NCBI RefSeq assembly: GCF_000210915.2 | Contig: NC_016620.1 | Location: forward strand, 1,116,001-1,180,000 | DNA: 64,000 bases | DNA from: Halobacteriovorax marinus SJ | GTDB taxonomy: Bacteria; Bdellovibrionota; Bacteriovoracia; Bacteriovoracales; Bacteriovoracaceae | Direction of reading: 5' to 3' | Shown: piece after piece, positions 1-8,247 of the stretch | Numbering within the stretch: the stretch's first letter is position 1 | How the letters are laid out: every line of letters starts with the position of its first letter | Notes under the pieces: model-generated | Databases searched by the model: none | Told to the model about the DNA's origin: nothing | The model's input: only the letters and a program-made list of their open reading frames with translations | Program-made: the position numbers and the translations under genes

Positions 1-2
1 GA

Positions 3-224
3 TCTGTTGAATGGATGACTCAGTTAGGAAGTTCAATTCCTGGATCTAATGGGCATGAGATCCCATTCTCTCTTCATGTTGATAATGGCGTAAACTTAAT
101 TGTCTCTGGACTACTCATTCATAATTCCGGTGGATTTATGGGGGGAGTTGACCTAGGAGCGGCCGGCTCTATTTATAATCCATTTCTGTTTAGAATGGGA
201 TTAGATGGTTCATTCTCTCTATAA
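3..224 (+). CDS. C-terminal end of a truncated protein, possibly outer-membrane
   Basis: The reading frame is open to the left edge of the window, so only the last 73 residues of a longer protein are visible. The segment is rich in Gly, Ser and alternating hydrophobic residues (for example VNLIVSGLLIHNSGGF), as seen in beta-barrel or beta-helical surface proteins, and it ends in DGSFSL. No catalytic motif is visible. The next gene lies on the opposite strand. An outer-membrane or secreted role is only a guess from composition; the upstream sequence would settle it. Confidence 0.5.
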   Translation, partial: SVEWMTQLGSSIPGSNGHEIPFSLHVDNGVNLIVSGLLIHNSGGFMGGVDLGAAGSIYNPFLFRMGLDGSFSL

Positions 225-270
225 TATTGTGAAACTCTGATTTGGCAGTATTGAAGAAAGAGATTGTCAT

Positions 271-1008
271 TCATTCTTTTAAATCAAAAAGAGATTTTAA
301 GTTATTCTTTATAACCATATTTCTCATTTTTGAATCGACAACTGCATCAGAGCTAAAGAATGAATAAGTCATGGCCATTCTATCTTGTATCGATTTATTA
401 TCGTCACTCCCATGTATAGTGTAGAAATCATGAATGATAATATCTCCTGCAGATACATCGGGATAGACCTTCTCAAGTGACAGGTATTTTTCCTTTTCCT
501 TATCAGATACTTCCCATGTTCCTGGCGTGATATTTTGGTGAGTAAGAAGTTTGAGACGATGAGAATTCTGATAATAGTAAATTCCACCTTTATTCTTATC
601 TGAGTCAGTAAGGGCTATCCAAATATTAATACCTCTGCCTCCAATGATAGAGAAGTAAAATCCGTCTTGGTGTTCTGGAACATTAGTATTATCTTCGGGA
701 GATTTTACAAATGCTTCTATTGTACTTTGGATGAAGTTTTCACCAAGAATATTTATAATGATTTCTTTTAGGTTTTTAACTTCTTTAATATAATTGAAGT
801 CACATATTGTAGATTGATCAATTTTATGTAGGGAAAAGATTTTATTATTTCTTTTAGATATATTAACTTTGTCTGGAATTTTTTTATTGGTGATTGAGTC
901 GATTAAAGTTTCGAGTTTTCCTTTTAGTTGTTCTACCTCATTTCTTGAAAAAACATTCCTTACAACAGTAAACCCATCTTTATCTAAATTATCTTTATAA
1001 TTTTGCAT
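271..1008 (-). CDS. PhyH-family Fe(II)/2-oxoglutarate dioxygenase
   Basis: This 245-residue protein resembles the phytanoyl-CoA dioxygenase family, which hydroxylates small molecules using iron, 2-oxoglutarate and oxygen. The iron-binding facial triad is visible as H113-x-D115 (PEHQDGFYF) and the distal His199 in HDFYTIHG. Arg210, eleven residues later, sits where the 2-oxoglutarate-binding Arg is expected. No signal peptide is seen, so it should be cytoplasmic. It stands alone between a plus-strand gene end and the divergent HIT gene. The substrate cannot be predicted; bacterial members act on lipids, antibiotics, ectoine and others. Confidence 0.8.
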   Translation of the reverse strand: MQNYKDNLDKDGFTVVRNVFSRNEVEQLKGKLETLIDSITNKKIPDKVNISKRNNKIFSLHKIDQSTICDFNYIKEVKNLKEIIINILGENFIQSTIEAFVKSPEDNTNVPEHQDGFYFSIIGGRGINIWIALTDSDKNKGGIYYYQNSHRLKLLTHQNITPGTWEVSDKEKEKYLSLEKVYPDVSAGDIIIHDFYTIHGSDDNKSIQDRMAMTYSFFSSDAVVDSKMRNMVIKNNLKSLFDLKE

Positions 1009-1060
1009 GATAATATATTACTATATATGTGAGATCTATTGAATATATATTTAGGAAGCT

Positions 1061-1483
1061 ATGGACGATTGTATTTTTTGTAAAATTTTAAAAGGTGAAT
1101 CACCTGCAAGTTTTGTTTATCGAAATGATAAGGTATCTGCCTTTATGGATTTAAATCCAATTAATAAGGGTCATGTTTTAGTCATTCCCAATGAGCATCA
1201 TAAGAGATTTGCTGGAGTCGACAACGATACTGTAGGAGAGATGTTCAAAGTCGCTCAGAAAATTCTTAAATCAATCGAGAGCTCCAGTATCGCTTGTGAA
1301 GGAGCAAACCTCTTTGTTTCTGACGGAGAGGTTGCAGGTCAAGAGCCGCCTCATACTCATTTACATATAACTCCGAGATTTAAAGGTGATGGATATAGAA
1401 TGGGGTTCTCAGGAACTGATGCTGATGAATCGAGTAGAGAGAAATTAGATGAAACAGCTGAAATAATTAAGAGTGCTCTCTGA
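1061..1483 (+). CDS. HIT-family nucleotide hydrolase (HinT-like)
   Basis: The 140-residue product has the histidine triad signature HTHLHITPR, with His98, His100 and His102. It also has the N-terminal CIFC pair (Cys4, Cys7) that often binds zinc in this family. HIT proteins hydrolyse nucleoside phosphoramidates or dinucleoside polyphosphates in the cytoplasm. The motif LNPINKGHVLVIPNEHH is typical. An AGGAAG ribosome-binding site lies just before the ATG. The gene runs into the convergent lipoprotein gene with only 10 bases between the two ends. The family assignment is firm, but the physiological substrate is not known. Confidence 0.93.
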   Translation: MDDCIFCKILKGESPASFVYRNDKVSAFMDLNPINKGHVLVIPNEHHKRFAGVDNDTVGEMFKVAQKILKSIESSSIACEGANLFVSDGEVAGQEPPHTHLHITPRFKGDGYRMGFSGTDADESSREKLDETAEIIKSAL

Positions 1484-1493
1484 GGTGATAGAA

Positions 1494-2939
1494 TTAGAGT
1501 CCCCACTTATTTTTTAAATAAGTCTCTACTTTTGTTCTTTCTTCGTCGCTGAGTATCTTATCGAATATTAGAAATTCTCCAATATATCCATTAAGTCGAT
1601 CACCACCAGTTTTATCATCACCGAGTACGTAGACACCATTACCTAGGAAGTCAGTACGAGGAAAGTAATTATTTCTATCAGTGTAGAGATTCACTCCATT
1701 TTCCCACTGACTTGATTGTGTTCCACTATCAGTGGCCGTCCAAATATTAAAAGATGTATCATCAAGATTTGCATTAATACCTGCTGAGTTGTAACCATAG
1801 GTAAAAAAGAATCCTCGTCTAGCGTCGTTACCACTATTAGCAGAGCCCTCTTGATAGAACTCAAAGAAGCACTTTCTAGAAGTATTAGTATCCATCTTTC
1901 CAACAGTAATTAGAGTGAGCCCTCCGTTATTTGTTCTTACAAATGTACCTTCAAGTCCTCGATCTAAGTCATCAAAGCGTACGGCCGGCAGCCCATTAAA
2001 AACATTCTCATGAAAGACTGGCTGTTTCGCAACATTGGTTTCCGTTGCAGCTGTGGCAAGTCCTGTGAGATCTTCCCACTGATCAATCTTATCTCCGTGA
2101 GACGGTTGTGCACCTCCATTTGATATATCTGTTGCACTTAACCAAGCAATTGGATTCAAGGAGAGTATGTCAAAGATCTCAGTTGTAACTATCGTAGAGT
2201 AGGCGCCTAAGACACCATTACTTGCAGCAACTCTAATTTCGTATGTCGTACCAGAGCTAAGTCCTGTGAGTGTTTTTGAATTTGTTGAAGAACTTGTATT
2301 TGTCCAATTCGATGTGCCAGCTTCTCTGTACTGGATAGAGTAGGCGGAGATATCTATTCCGTTATCATTTGGAACTGTCCATGCAACACCTAAAGAGGTA
2401 TTAGATGTTGTTGGTGCTGTCGTCACTCCAGTAACTTTATCGGGTGGAGAATTTGTTGTATCGACTAAGACGGAGTTTAAGCTATCTATATCAGAGCTTA
2501 AATCAAGTTGTGCATTATCCCCATCTGAGTTTTTCATCTCTCCACTATTTAAATCAATACTCGAAGAGTTTAGAGAAATTCCATCAATATCATTGTCTCC
2601 ACTTGAGATCGTGTATTTAAACTCAATTCCATTTGTTCCGCTTCCGCTCACATAAGTGGCATAGCTACTCACTCCTCCAATATTCAAACTTATTCGAGGT
2701 GTACCTGTGACTTGAATTATTTCTTCATAGATAATTTGAAAAATTAATTCACCACCCTCGCCGTATGTTCCATTTATTGGTTCATTAATAGAGGCAATGG
2801 CCACACTTACTTCAGGTGAAGTGTTGATAGGATTACTTTGAGAATTCTCAAGAATATCTTCTTGTTCCTTCTTAGCACACGAGATGGCCAGAAGGAGAAA
2901 AAGTAATATGAATGTGAATTTACTTTCTTTACTTTTCAT
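1494..2939 (-). CDS. Surface lipoprotein with Ig-like, FN3 and LamG-like domains
   Basis: I place the start at an internal ATG because it gives a clean lipoprotein signal peptide ending in the lipobox LAISC; the open frame extends upstream to 3068 but adds only a charged segment. The mature part begins with a linker and an Ig/SwmB-like beta repeat (TGTPRISLNIGG, then YVSGSGTNGIEF). A fibronectin type III domain follows (KVTGVTTAPTTSNTSLGVAW to TTYEIRVAASNG). The C-terminal region of about 220 residues is concanavalin/LamG-like and ends EERTKVETYLKNKWGL. Such proteins bind glycans or matrix at the cell surface. It could act in attachment to prey or biofilm, but that is inference. Confidence 0.75.
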   Translation of the reverse strand: MKSKESKFTFILLFLLLAISCAKKEQEDILENSQSNPINTSPEVSVAIASINEPINGTYGEGGELIFQIIYEEIIQVTGTPRISLNIGGVSSYATYVSGSGTNGIEFKYTISSGDNDIDGISLNSSSIDLNSGEMKNSDGDNAQLDLSSDIDSLNSVLVDTTNSPPDKVTGVTTAPTTSNTSLGVAWTVPNDNGIDISAYSIQYREAGTSNWTNTSSSTNSKTLTGLSSGTTYEIRVAASNGVLGAYSTIVTTEIFDILSLNPIAWLSATDISNGGAQPSHGDKIDQWEDLTGLATAATETNVAKQPVFHENVFNGLPAVRFDDLDRGLEGTFVRTNNGGLTLITVGKMDTNTSRKCFFEFYQEGSANSGNDARRGFFFTYGYNSAGINANLDDTSFNIWTATDSGTQSSQWENGVNLYTDRNNYFPRTDFLGNGVYVLGDDKTGGDRLNGYIGEFLIFDKILSDEERTKVETYLKNKWGL

Positions 2940-3063
2940 AGATATTAACCACTTGTCGGTATTGTAGAATAGATATTTGAGTAGAAAAATTAACTTTCTT
3001 AATTTTCCTTTAATATTAAGTGTTTGTGTTGATTTGTGATAACGGTGGCTTAGTAAAGAATAG

Positions 3064-3090
3064 GCCAATTTCTACTTAGAAAATTGGCAC
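3064..3090 (-). terminator. Imperfect inverted repeat after the porin gene
   Basis: The arms GCCAATTTCT and AGAAAATTGGC flank a four-base loop, with one unpaired A. The structure sits downstream of the porin stop codon on the minus strand. It is not followed by a clear T-run on that strand, so it may be an RNA-stabilising hairpin rather than an intrinsic terminator. Confidence 0.35.
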
Positions 3091-3114
3091 TAGTACTAAA
3101 AAGTGTTGAGAACT

Positions 3115-4191
3115 CTAGAAAGAGAGGGCGGCAGATAGCTTGAGCTTATGATCCTTAAAGTCACTCCCATCACTATTGGTGCTGTCGCCGTGAATATACT
3201 CAGCGGCTAAATTAAGACTTTTAATATCGATCATGTAAGATGCGTAGTAGTAGAGAAGTTTAAAGTCTCCCGACTCTGATCTCGACTGTCTATTAATTCC
3301 AGTCATGACTTTTGAACTCAGAGTTAAGTTATAACCAAGAATGGCCTCTATTCCATCGGAGTGAACAAATCGATTATCATCAGTAAGTTCTAAATCTTTC
3401 GCACGAGTGTACACACCGTTTAAGAAGACATCCTTATATTTAGTTTTGAATCCATAGGATACAGAGAGCTGGGATTCATCATTTCCATTATTATCAAAAG
3501 TTAGGTTAATGGCCGACACTCCTAGAGTGATCCATTTCCCAATATATTGAATAGAACCAGCTTGTACTTGCTTGTAGACTAGTGTTGATTCTGCGGTCCC
3601 ATCTTCATCAAAGTCGTATTGAATCGCTTCTTTACCAGTCAGCTTTGTTTGTAGGCCAAAGCGAAAGTCTTTAAATCGATAGCGTACTTGAATAATTTCA
3701 GAGGCGCGGTAAGTTCCATCAACTTCACCCGTTCTAGTATAAACTGAAGAGGCCCTTGCTCCATCGGTAGCAAGAATATCTGTGTACTCTGGAATATCAT
3801 AGAAGACAGACCACATCTTTCCAGCAGAGATTTCAAAGTTCCCATTACTTAATTGAAGATAGCCGAGTCTATTTCCAAATGGGCCATCATTTGAAACAAC
3901 ATCGTATTGCTTTCCTCTAAAATTGCTTGATCCAAAACCACTATTATTTCTATTTGTGCTAACTGACCATTCACCCCTAAGTGAGGCGTTCCAATTAGGA
4001 ATGATTTCTTTTTGAGTATATTTGATGCCGATCCTAGAGGAGTTGTCCCCTAGGGCCTGAGAGCCATGATCTAAATCCACTGAGGAGAGGAGGGCAATCT
4101 TTCCATATAGATTTATCTTCTCTATTTCTAGCGCATGAATAGATGGGATGGTAAAAGTTAGTAATATAAGTGATTTAGAAATCCATTTCAT
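3115..4191 (-). CDS. Outer-membrane porin-like protein
   Basis: The protein has a signal peptide ending near IHALE, then long amphipathic beta-strand stretches, and finishes in Phe (KLSAALSF), the usual outer-membrane assembly signal. The opening segment (EKINLYGKIALLSSVDLDHG) and the SSRIGIKYTQKEI motif resemble general Gram-negative porins of about 350 residues. I choose the second in-frame Met as start because GAGAG lies at proper spacing before it. It probably forms a diffusion pore. The adjacent minus-strand lipoprotein gene is 175 bases downstream, so co-transcription is possible but not shown. Confidence 0.8.
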   Translation of the reverse strand: MKWISKSLILLTFTIPSIHALEIEKINLYGKIALLSSVDLDHGSQALGDNSSRIGIKYTQKEIIPNWNASLRGEWSVSTNRNNSGFGSSNFRGKQYDVVSNDGPFGNRLGYLQLSNGNFEISAGKMWSVFYDIPEYTDILATDGARASSVYTRTGEVDGTYRASEIIQVRYRFKDFRFGLQTKLTGKEAIQYDFDEDGTAESTLVYKQVQAGSIQYIGKWITLGVSAINLTFDNNGNDESQLSVSYGFKTKYKDVFLNGVYTRAKDLELTDDNRFVHSDGIEAILGYNLTLSSKVMTGINRQSRSESGDFKLLYYYASYMIDIKSLNLAAEYIHGDSTNSDGSDFKDHKLKLSAALSF

Positions 4192-4259
4192 AATATCTCT
4201 CAAGTAAAAATTCTCTTTATAAAATTCTATTATTTAATAAATGTTTTTTCTAGAGATAA

Positions 4260-4273
4260 CTTCTTTAAAGAAG
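4260..4273. promoter_or_regulatory. 14-bp perfect palindrome CTTCTTTAAAGAAG
   Basis: A perfect 14-bp inverted repeat lies between the divergent porin and P-loop-like genes, immediately upstream of a candidate sigma-28 -35 element. It could be an operator. The AT-rich background makes chance occurrence possible. Confidence 0.3.
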
Positions 4274-4276
4274 AAT

Positions 4277-4304
4277 TAAAGTTTATTTAGTTTATACCCG
4301 ATAG
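4277..4304 (+). promoter_or_regulatory. Candidate sigma-28 (FliA) promoter
   Basis: The sequence has TAAAGTTT (4277-4284), a 12-base spacer and CCCGATAG (4297-4304). The enterobacterial sigma-28 consensus is TAAAGTTT-N11-GCCGATAA, so the -35 box matches exactly and the -10 box matches at six of eight positions, with a spacer one base longer. It lies about 37 bases before the ATG of the following gene. Confidence 0.45.
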
Positions 4305-4340
4305 GAATACACGGTTTATTAATGTTAATGAGGAGATACT

Positions 4341-4832
4341 ATGAGTAGTCTGAGACAATTGCCTGATCTGGGACAATTAAAGAAGTGGGGCTCGCTAGAT
4401 GCAAGTTCATTTAAAGAGATCAGGGCCGCATTAGAGAAGAACCAGAAAATTCTAATTTTGGCACCAAAGGATTCTGGAAAGAATACAGTTCAGCATGCCA
4501 TCGTAAATTATCTACATCGTATGCATAAAGAGCCGATGGTTCTTCCTTCTATTGAAGGTGTGTCCGCTAAGAAATTTAAATCTAATTTAAAACTTAAAAG
4601 TATGAAGAAGCATTTGAGGAACTTCAAATCTTACGTTGCCGCAATTCAATATACTGGCTCTAGTAAAACAGATATCTCAGATCTGACTTCTTATCTTTTA
4701 GAAGATTTTGATCTAATTGTTGATCTTAGAAATATCTCGGGTAGTAGAGTTGTGTGTAACCTCATTAAAGGTAGAAAGAATATTAATCTCATCTATACGA
4801 ATCCAAAATTTGAAAAATATATAGCAGCATAG
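4341..4832 (+). CDS. Small protein with a degenerate Walker A-like motif
   Basis: I do not recognise a specific family for this 163-residue protein. Residues around 34-50 read ILILAPKDSGKNTVQHAI, which resembles the P-loop region of CpaF/PilT-type secretion ATPases (GxxxxGKT), but the first Gly is Ala and Asn sits between GK and T. A later stretch, DFDLIVDLRNISGSRV, could stand in for a Walker B strand. The protein is half the length of a real ATPase and has no signal peptide. A GAGGAG ribosome-binding site precedes the ATG. The candidate sigma-28 promoter suggests a link to motility or pili. Confidence 0.6.
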   Translation: MSSLRQLPDLGQLKKWGSLDASSFKEIRAALEKNQKILILAPKDSGKNTVQHAIVNYLHRMHKEPMVLPSIEGVSAKKFKSNLKLKSMKKHLRNFKSYVAAIQYTGSSKTDISDLTSYLLEDFDLIVDLRNISGSRVVCNLIKGRKNINLIYTNPKFEKYIAA

Positions 4833-4853
4833 ATACTTGTGTTGTTAATTCTT

Positions 4854-4891
4854 AGGCAGATTGGATGAACCAAGTTTCATCTTGTCTGCCT
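4854..4891 (+). terminator. Long hairpin between two genes
   Basis: AGGCAGA at the left pairs with TCTGCCT at the right, and the pairing continues inward through GATGAA/TTTCATC, giving about 16 pairs with one mismatch and two wobbles. No T-run follows, so it is either a factor-assisted terminator for the upstream gene or an RNA-stabilising structure ahead of the secreted cluster. Confidence 0.5.
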
Positions 4892-4961
4892 GGTTATAAA
4901 GTTCAAAATTTATTTACGCAGTAACCGAATGTTTTAGTAAGGTTTTTATCCTTAAATACCG

Positions 4962-6890
4962 ATGAATATAGATATGAGAGAGAGAGCTCAGTTTTTAATC
5001 ACTATTGTTCTAGTATTGTCTTTCAATATCCATGCAGATATTGAGGGGATTTGCTCGTCTGAAAAAGTAAAAGAAAACCAATGCTTGGGTGAGGGTGTAG
5101 AGAGTTCTCTTCCCGATGTCTTAAATATCGATAGTTTTAAGCGTTGGAGATGGTTGCAGGAAATGGCGGCTAAGAAGAGAGACTTTCTTCAGGCCGAAAT
5201 AGATAATAATAAAGGGATGCTTAGATTTCTCAGAGATAGTTTTGTAGAAGATACTGAAAATAGAGATTGGTATCAAAGTGAATTCTCGCAGATTAAAGAA
5301 GATTATAAAACTTTAAGATCAATTTCAAAACAGATCGATATTGTTTCTAAGAAATTGAATATGTGCTTTAAGGTTTGTACTCCTAGTATGCAAATTGAAA
5401 ATGAAGAGCACCTAAGAAGACTTCAAGAGTTAAAAATGACTCTCTTAAGTGCAAGGCCAATTCTGGCGGGACCTGAGATAGAGGAAATGGTTCTAGAGCC
5501 AGACTTTAATGAAGATAAATTCAATGAAAAACTCATTTCCACCTATGTAGATTATCTCTCAGCGACGCAAGAGAGTATAAAAGAGATCAATGATAATTTC
5601 TCTGTGTCTATGCGAAATTTTGATTTTACAAATGAGTCGAGAGATGAGATTCGAGAAGAGCGTCTAGAGAATTTTGTAAAGAATCTAAATGGCGAGTTTG
5701 AGCTAAACGAGGTGAGTTCAGATCTCCTCTCAAGTGTTGATTGGGATACCGAGGTCAATGATAGTGACAACACTAATGAAGCGTGTTTCTTTTTCAATGA
5801 GAACAAGAACTATATACGAAATAAGAGAAATACAGATCTTGCTGTAGAGGTTGCAATGTTTACAGCTCCCTTTGTTGTTGGTCCAATGTTTAGACTAGGC
5901 GTTTGGGGACTAAAAGGGGCAAAACTACTTAAGTGGGGAATGCGAGAAGAGCTCTATGCCAATATCACAAAGGCATCAGCTGGGGCCATTAGTGGAGCAT
6001 ACTTCGTCAAAGATGGGCTCAATATCTCTGAGAAAAAAGAGGAGTGTCGAGAGCAGTTGGGTCAATTCGTGGCCAGTAAAAATAGAACTCACTACCAGAA
6101 ATATATCGAGTGTAACGAGGACTTAAATAGAGACATACTTCTCTTAAGTGCAGAGACGTCATTGGTTGGATTTAGTTCTGCTAAGAGTATTGTAGAGGCG
6201 ATTAAAGTTAACAAAGGATTTCAGCGAAATTCATCTCTCTATCATGTAAAAGATATGGAGGAGTTAAATTTTATAGCTTCTAGTAAAAAGATGGATAATG
6301 AAACCTTTGGTGAGGCGGGCTTTAAGCTCTCTGTAGATAAGGGTGACTACTATATCTTAAACCTTAATGGACCAAAGAAAGAAGTTTCAGACTTAAGTTC
6401 AAGTTACTGGGGATTTGTCTCAGACACTTATCGAAAGAGACTTAACTTAACTGATCAAGAAGTGAAGGATTTTATTAAGAGTAGTAAAGAAATGGAAAAT
6501 AGAACGACTCTCTTAGTGAGTACAGAGAAAGGGAAGAAAGAAAATCTAAGAGGAGGACTAGCATTTGTTGATTCAAAAAATACAAGTGAATTACTTCCCT
6601 TTGAGAAGGCAACAGGAATTACTGTCAAAAGAGAGAAAGGAAAGAAGGTCGGAGAAATTGTCCGCTTTACTGTAGATGAAAAGCTAGGGGATAGAAAACT
6701 TAGCGATGAGTTAATAGGACAACTGACTTCATATTTTCAGTCACAAGATAAGCTAGATAAGGTTTATATTTATACATCAAAATCACATTACCGACTCTAC
6801 CAGAGACTCTTAAAGAAGATGGGGCTAGAGCATAAGATGACTCATGATCTTGAAAGAGATGTAGTTTTAGAAATTGATAATTTAGATTAA
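4962..6890 (+). CDS. Large exported protein of unknown function with GNAT-like C-terminus
   Basis: The 642-residue product starts with a signal peptide ending near NIHADIEG. Residues about 50-260 are charged and helical with coiled-coil character. A hydrophobic segment near 285-325 (VAMFTAPFVVGPMFRLGVWGL) may enter a membrane. The last 110 residues (GEIVRFTVDEKLGDRKLSDE, then YRLYQRLLKKMGLEHKM) look like the second half of a GNAT or acyl-homoserine-lactone-synthase-like fold; this is my pattern judgement only. It is 21 bases upstream of the papain-like protease gene, so the two are probably co-expressed. The start codon has no strong ribosome-binding site; the Met four codons later is an alternative. 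Confidence 0.65.
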   Translation: MNIDMRERAQFLITIVLVLSFNIHADIEGICSSEKVKENQCLGEGVESSLPDVLNIDSFKRWRWLQEMAAKKRDFLQAEIDNNKGMLRFLRDSFVEDTENRDWYQSEFSQIKEDYKTLRSISKQIDIVSKKLNMCFKVCTPSMQIENEEHLRRLQELKMTLLSARPILAGPEIEEMVLEPDFNEDKFNEKLISTYVDYLSATQESIKEINDNFSVSMRNFDFTNESRDEIREERLENFVKNLNGEFELNEVSSDLLSSVDWDTEVNDSDNTNEACFFFNENKNYIRNKRNTDLAVEVAMFTAPFVVGPMFRLGVWGLKGAKLLKWGMREELYANITKASAGAISGAYFVKDGLNISEKKEECREQLGQFVASKNRTHYQKYIECNEDLNRDILLLSAETSLVGFSSAKSIVEAIKVNKGFQRNSSLYHVKDMEELNFIASSKKMDNETFGEAGFKLSVDKGDYYILNLNGPKKEVSDLSSSYWGFVSDTYRKRLNLTDQEVKDFIKSSKEMENRTTLLVSTEKGKKENLRGGLAFVDSKNTSELLPFEKATGITVKREKGKKVGEIVRFTVDEKLGDRKLSDELIGQLTSYFQSQDKLDKVYIYTSKSHYRLYQRLLKKMGLEHKMTHDLERDVVLEIDNLD

Positions 6891-6911
6891 TTTAATATAT
6901 TTGGAGAGAAC

Positions 6912-7943
6912 ATGAAGAGTTTAATTTTAACATTATTGTTAGTGAGTGCTAATGCGTACTCAATTGATGTTAAAATCCCTAAAGAGCAATGCTCGGATGT
7001 TGATATTAGAGATAAGATGTCTCCAGAACTAAAGGCACACTTCTCTGAGCCTCAAAATCAAGATGGAGTAGGCTGGTGTTATGCTTTTGCAGCAGCAGAT
7101 CTAATGAGTGCAGAAACTAATAAACCACTTTCTTCAACTCATGTCTCTGCCATCTTCAATAAAGGAGTCGATGAGAATTTCTTTTTAAGAACTGGATATA
7201 AGATTGGGAAATTATTCACTGGTGGAGCATTTGATACCTCGTATGAAGGTGGTTGGATTGATTGGGCCATCGAAGATTCTTCTGACGCAGTCTATGTGTG
7301 TACTGAAGAAGCTCTACCTTTTGATCGCAATAGATACGGTGAAACGGCGAGAATTATAAATGCCTTAGAAGATATTAAAAAAGATATTGATAATGAAGAG
7401 ATGACAAATATTTGTTCTAGAATTGAAGTTATTAGAAATAAGTCATTTGAAAACTTAAAGGTAGAAGAGATCTATCGCATCTTAGAGGAAGATAATCTAA
7501 ATCGAGCGCTAAGTGATATTATCAAAAAGAATTGTAAAGGCCATATGGTTAAAGTTGATGAATATGATGTGAAAACAATTCGAAGACCAAGTATTAGAAA
7601 TCGAAAGAATGAATCTCCCTTTTCGGCGCGCAGGAGAGCTAAGAAGAAAGTTCTCAAGAACTTTGAGAAAATTGATGAAGTTCTTAAAAAAGGTAGACCA
7701 TTGGGCGTAAGTTATAATGTGAAGCATGTGATGAAGCAAAAAGGGCTTCACGCAAGTGTTGTAACTGCGAGAAGATGGAAGAATGGTAAATGTCAGTTCA
7801 AAATAAGAAATTCGTGGGGTAGAAGTTGTGCTTCCTATGATAGAAAAGAGATTGAGGAATGTAATTATGAAGAAGGTTCATTTTGGGTTAGTGATCAAAA
7901 GTTTATTGATCTGGCAGATACTTTGGACTACATCAGCAACTGA
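6912..7943 (+). CDS. Secreted papain-like (C1 family) cysteine protease
   Basis: A signal peptide (residues 1-17) precedes a papain-type catalytic domain. The oxyanion-hole Gln50 and nucleophile Cys56 lie in QDGVGWCYAFAAADLMS. The catalytic His280 lies in KGLHASVV and Asn300 in IRNSWGRSC. These four match the order and surroundings of the peptidase C1 family. There is no long N-terminal propeptide, only about 30 residues before the active site. A lysine/arginine-rich insert near 220-250 is unusual. It probably degrades proteins outside the cytoplasm, perhaps prey proteins. GGAGAG precedes the ATG. Its 3' end overlaps the next gene by 77 bases. Confidence 0.88.
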   Translation: MKSLILTLLLVSANAYSIDVKIPKEQCSDVDIRDKMSPELKAHFSEPQNQDGVGWCYAFAAADLMSAETNKPLSSTHVSAIFNKGVDENFFLRTGYKIGKLFTGGAFDTSYEGGWIDWAIEDSSDAVYVCTEEALPFDRNRYGETARIINALEDIKKDIDNEEMTNICSRIEVIRNKSFENLKVEEIYRILEEDNLNRALSDIIKKNCKGHMVKVDEYDVKTIRRPSIRNRKNESPFSARRRAKKKVLKNFEKIDEVLKKGRPLGVSYNVKHVMKQKGLHASVVTARRWKNGKCQFKIRNSWGRSCASYDRKEIEECNYEEGSFWVSDQKFIDLADTLDYISN

Positions 7944-8247
7944 TATCAAAGAAGCTAAAGACATTCTTGTAATAGATGATATCAAGCTTAACGTTATAGT
8001 TAAGGGAAGAGATATTTATAGCCAAGATTGTAAGAATTTAGAAAAGTGTTTTAAACTTCCTACTAAAATGCGCTTCTATCCAAATCAGAATCCTCTATTT
8101 TCTCTCTGCTATCAAAGTGAGGGGACTCCTAGATTTGCGATAGTTAAGAGCTCTAAAGAGAAGGTTCAAGTTTGTACGAAAGAGGCTAAGGTCGTAGAGT
8201 TGGACAAAATGATGAGCTTCTATAATCTGAAAACTGCTAATCCTTAG
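7867..8247 (+). CDS. Small exported protein overlapping the protease gene
   Basis: I do not recognise the family. The open frame begins upstream at 7828, but the ATG at 7867 has GAGGA at good spacing and gives a plausible signal peptide (MKKVHFGLVIKSLLIWQ, with cleavage near TTSA). The mature part of about 100 residues has four Cys and a beta-rich look. Its first 77 bases are read in a different frame from the end of the papain-like protease, so the two genes are translationally close. By analogy with staphopain-staphostatin operons it might be a dedicated inhibitor or chaperone of the protease. This is inference from position and size. Confidence 0.65.
   Translation: MKKVHFGLVIKSLLIWQILWTTSATDIKEAKDILVIDDIKLNVIVKGRDIYSQDCKNLEKCFKLPTKMRFYPNQNPLFSLCYQSEGTPRFAIVKSSKEKVQVCTKEAKVVELDKMMSFYNLKTANP

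Noticed and set aside
2940-3068. Longer N-terminus of the surface lipoprotein
   Set aside because: The extra 43 residues would bury the lipoprotein signal peptide inside the chain. The internal ATG gives a standard lipobox.
7828-7943. Possible frameshift joining the protease and the small exported protein
   Set aside because: The protease already has complete catalytic residues and a natural end, and the second frame has its own ribosome-binding site and signal-peptide-like start. Two genes explain the region better.
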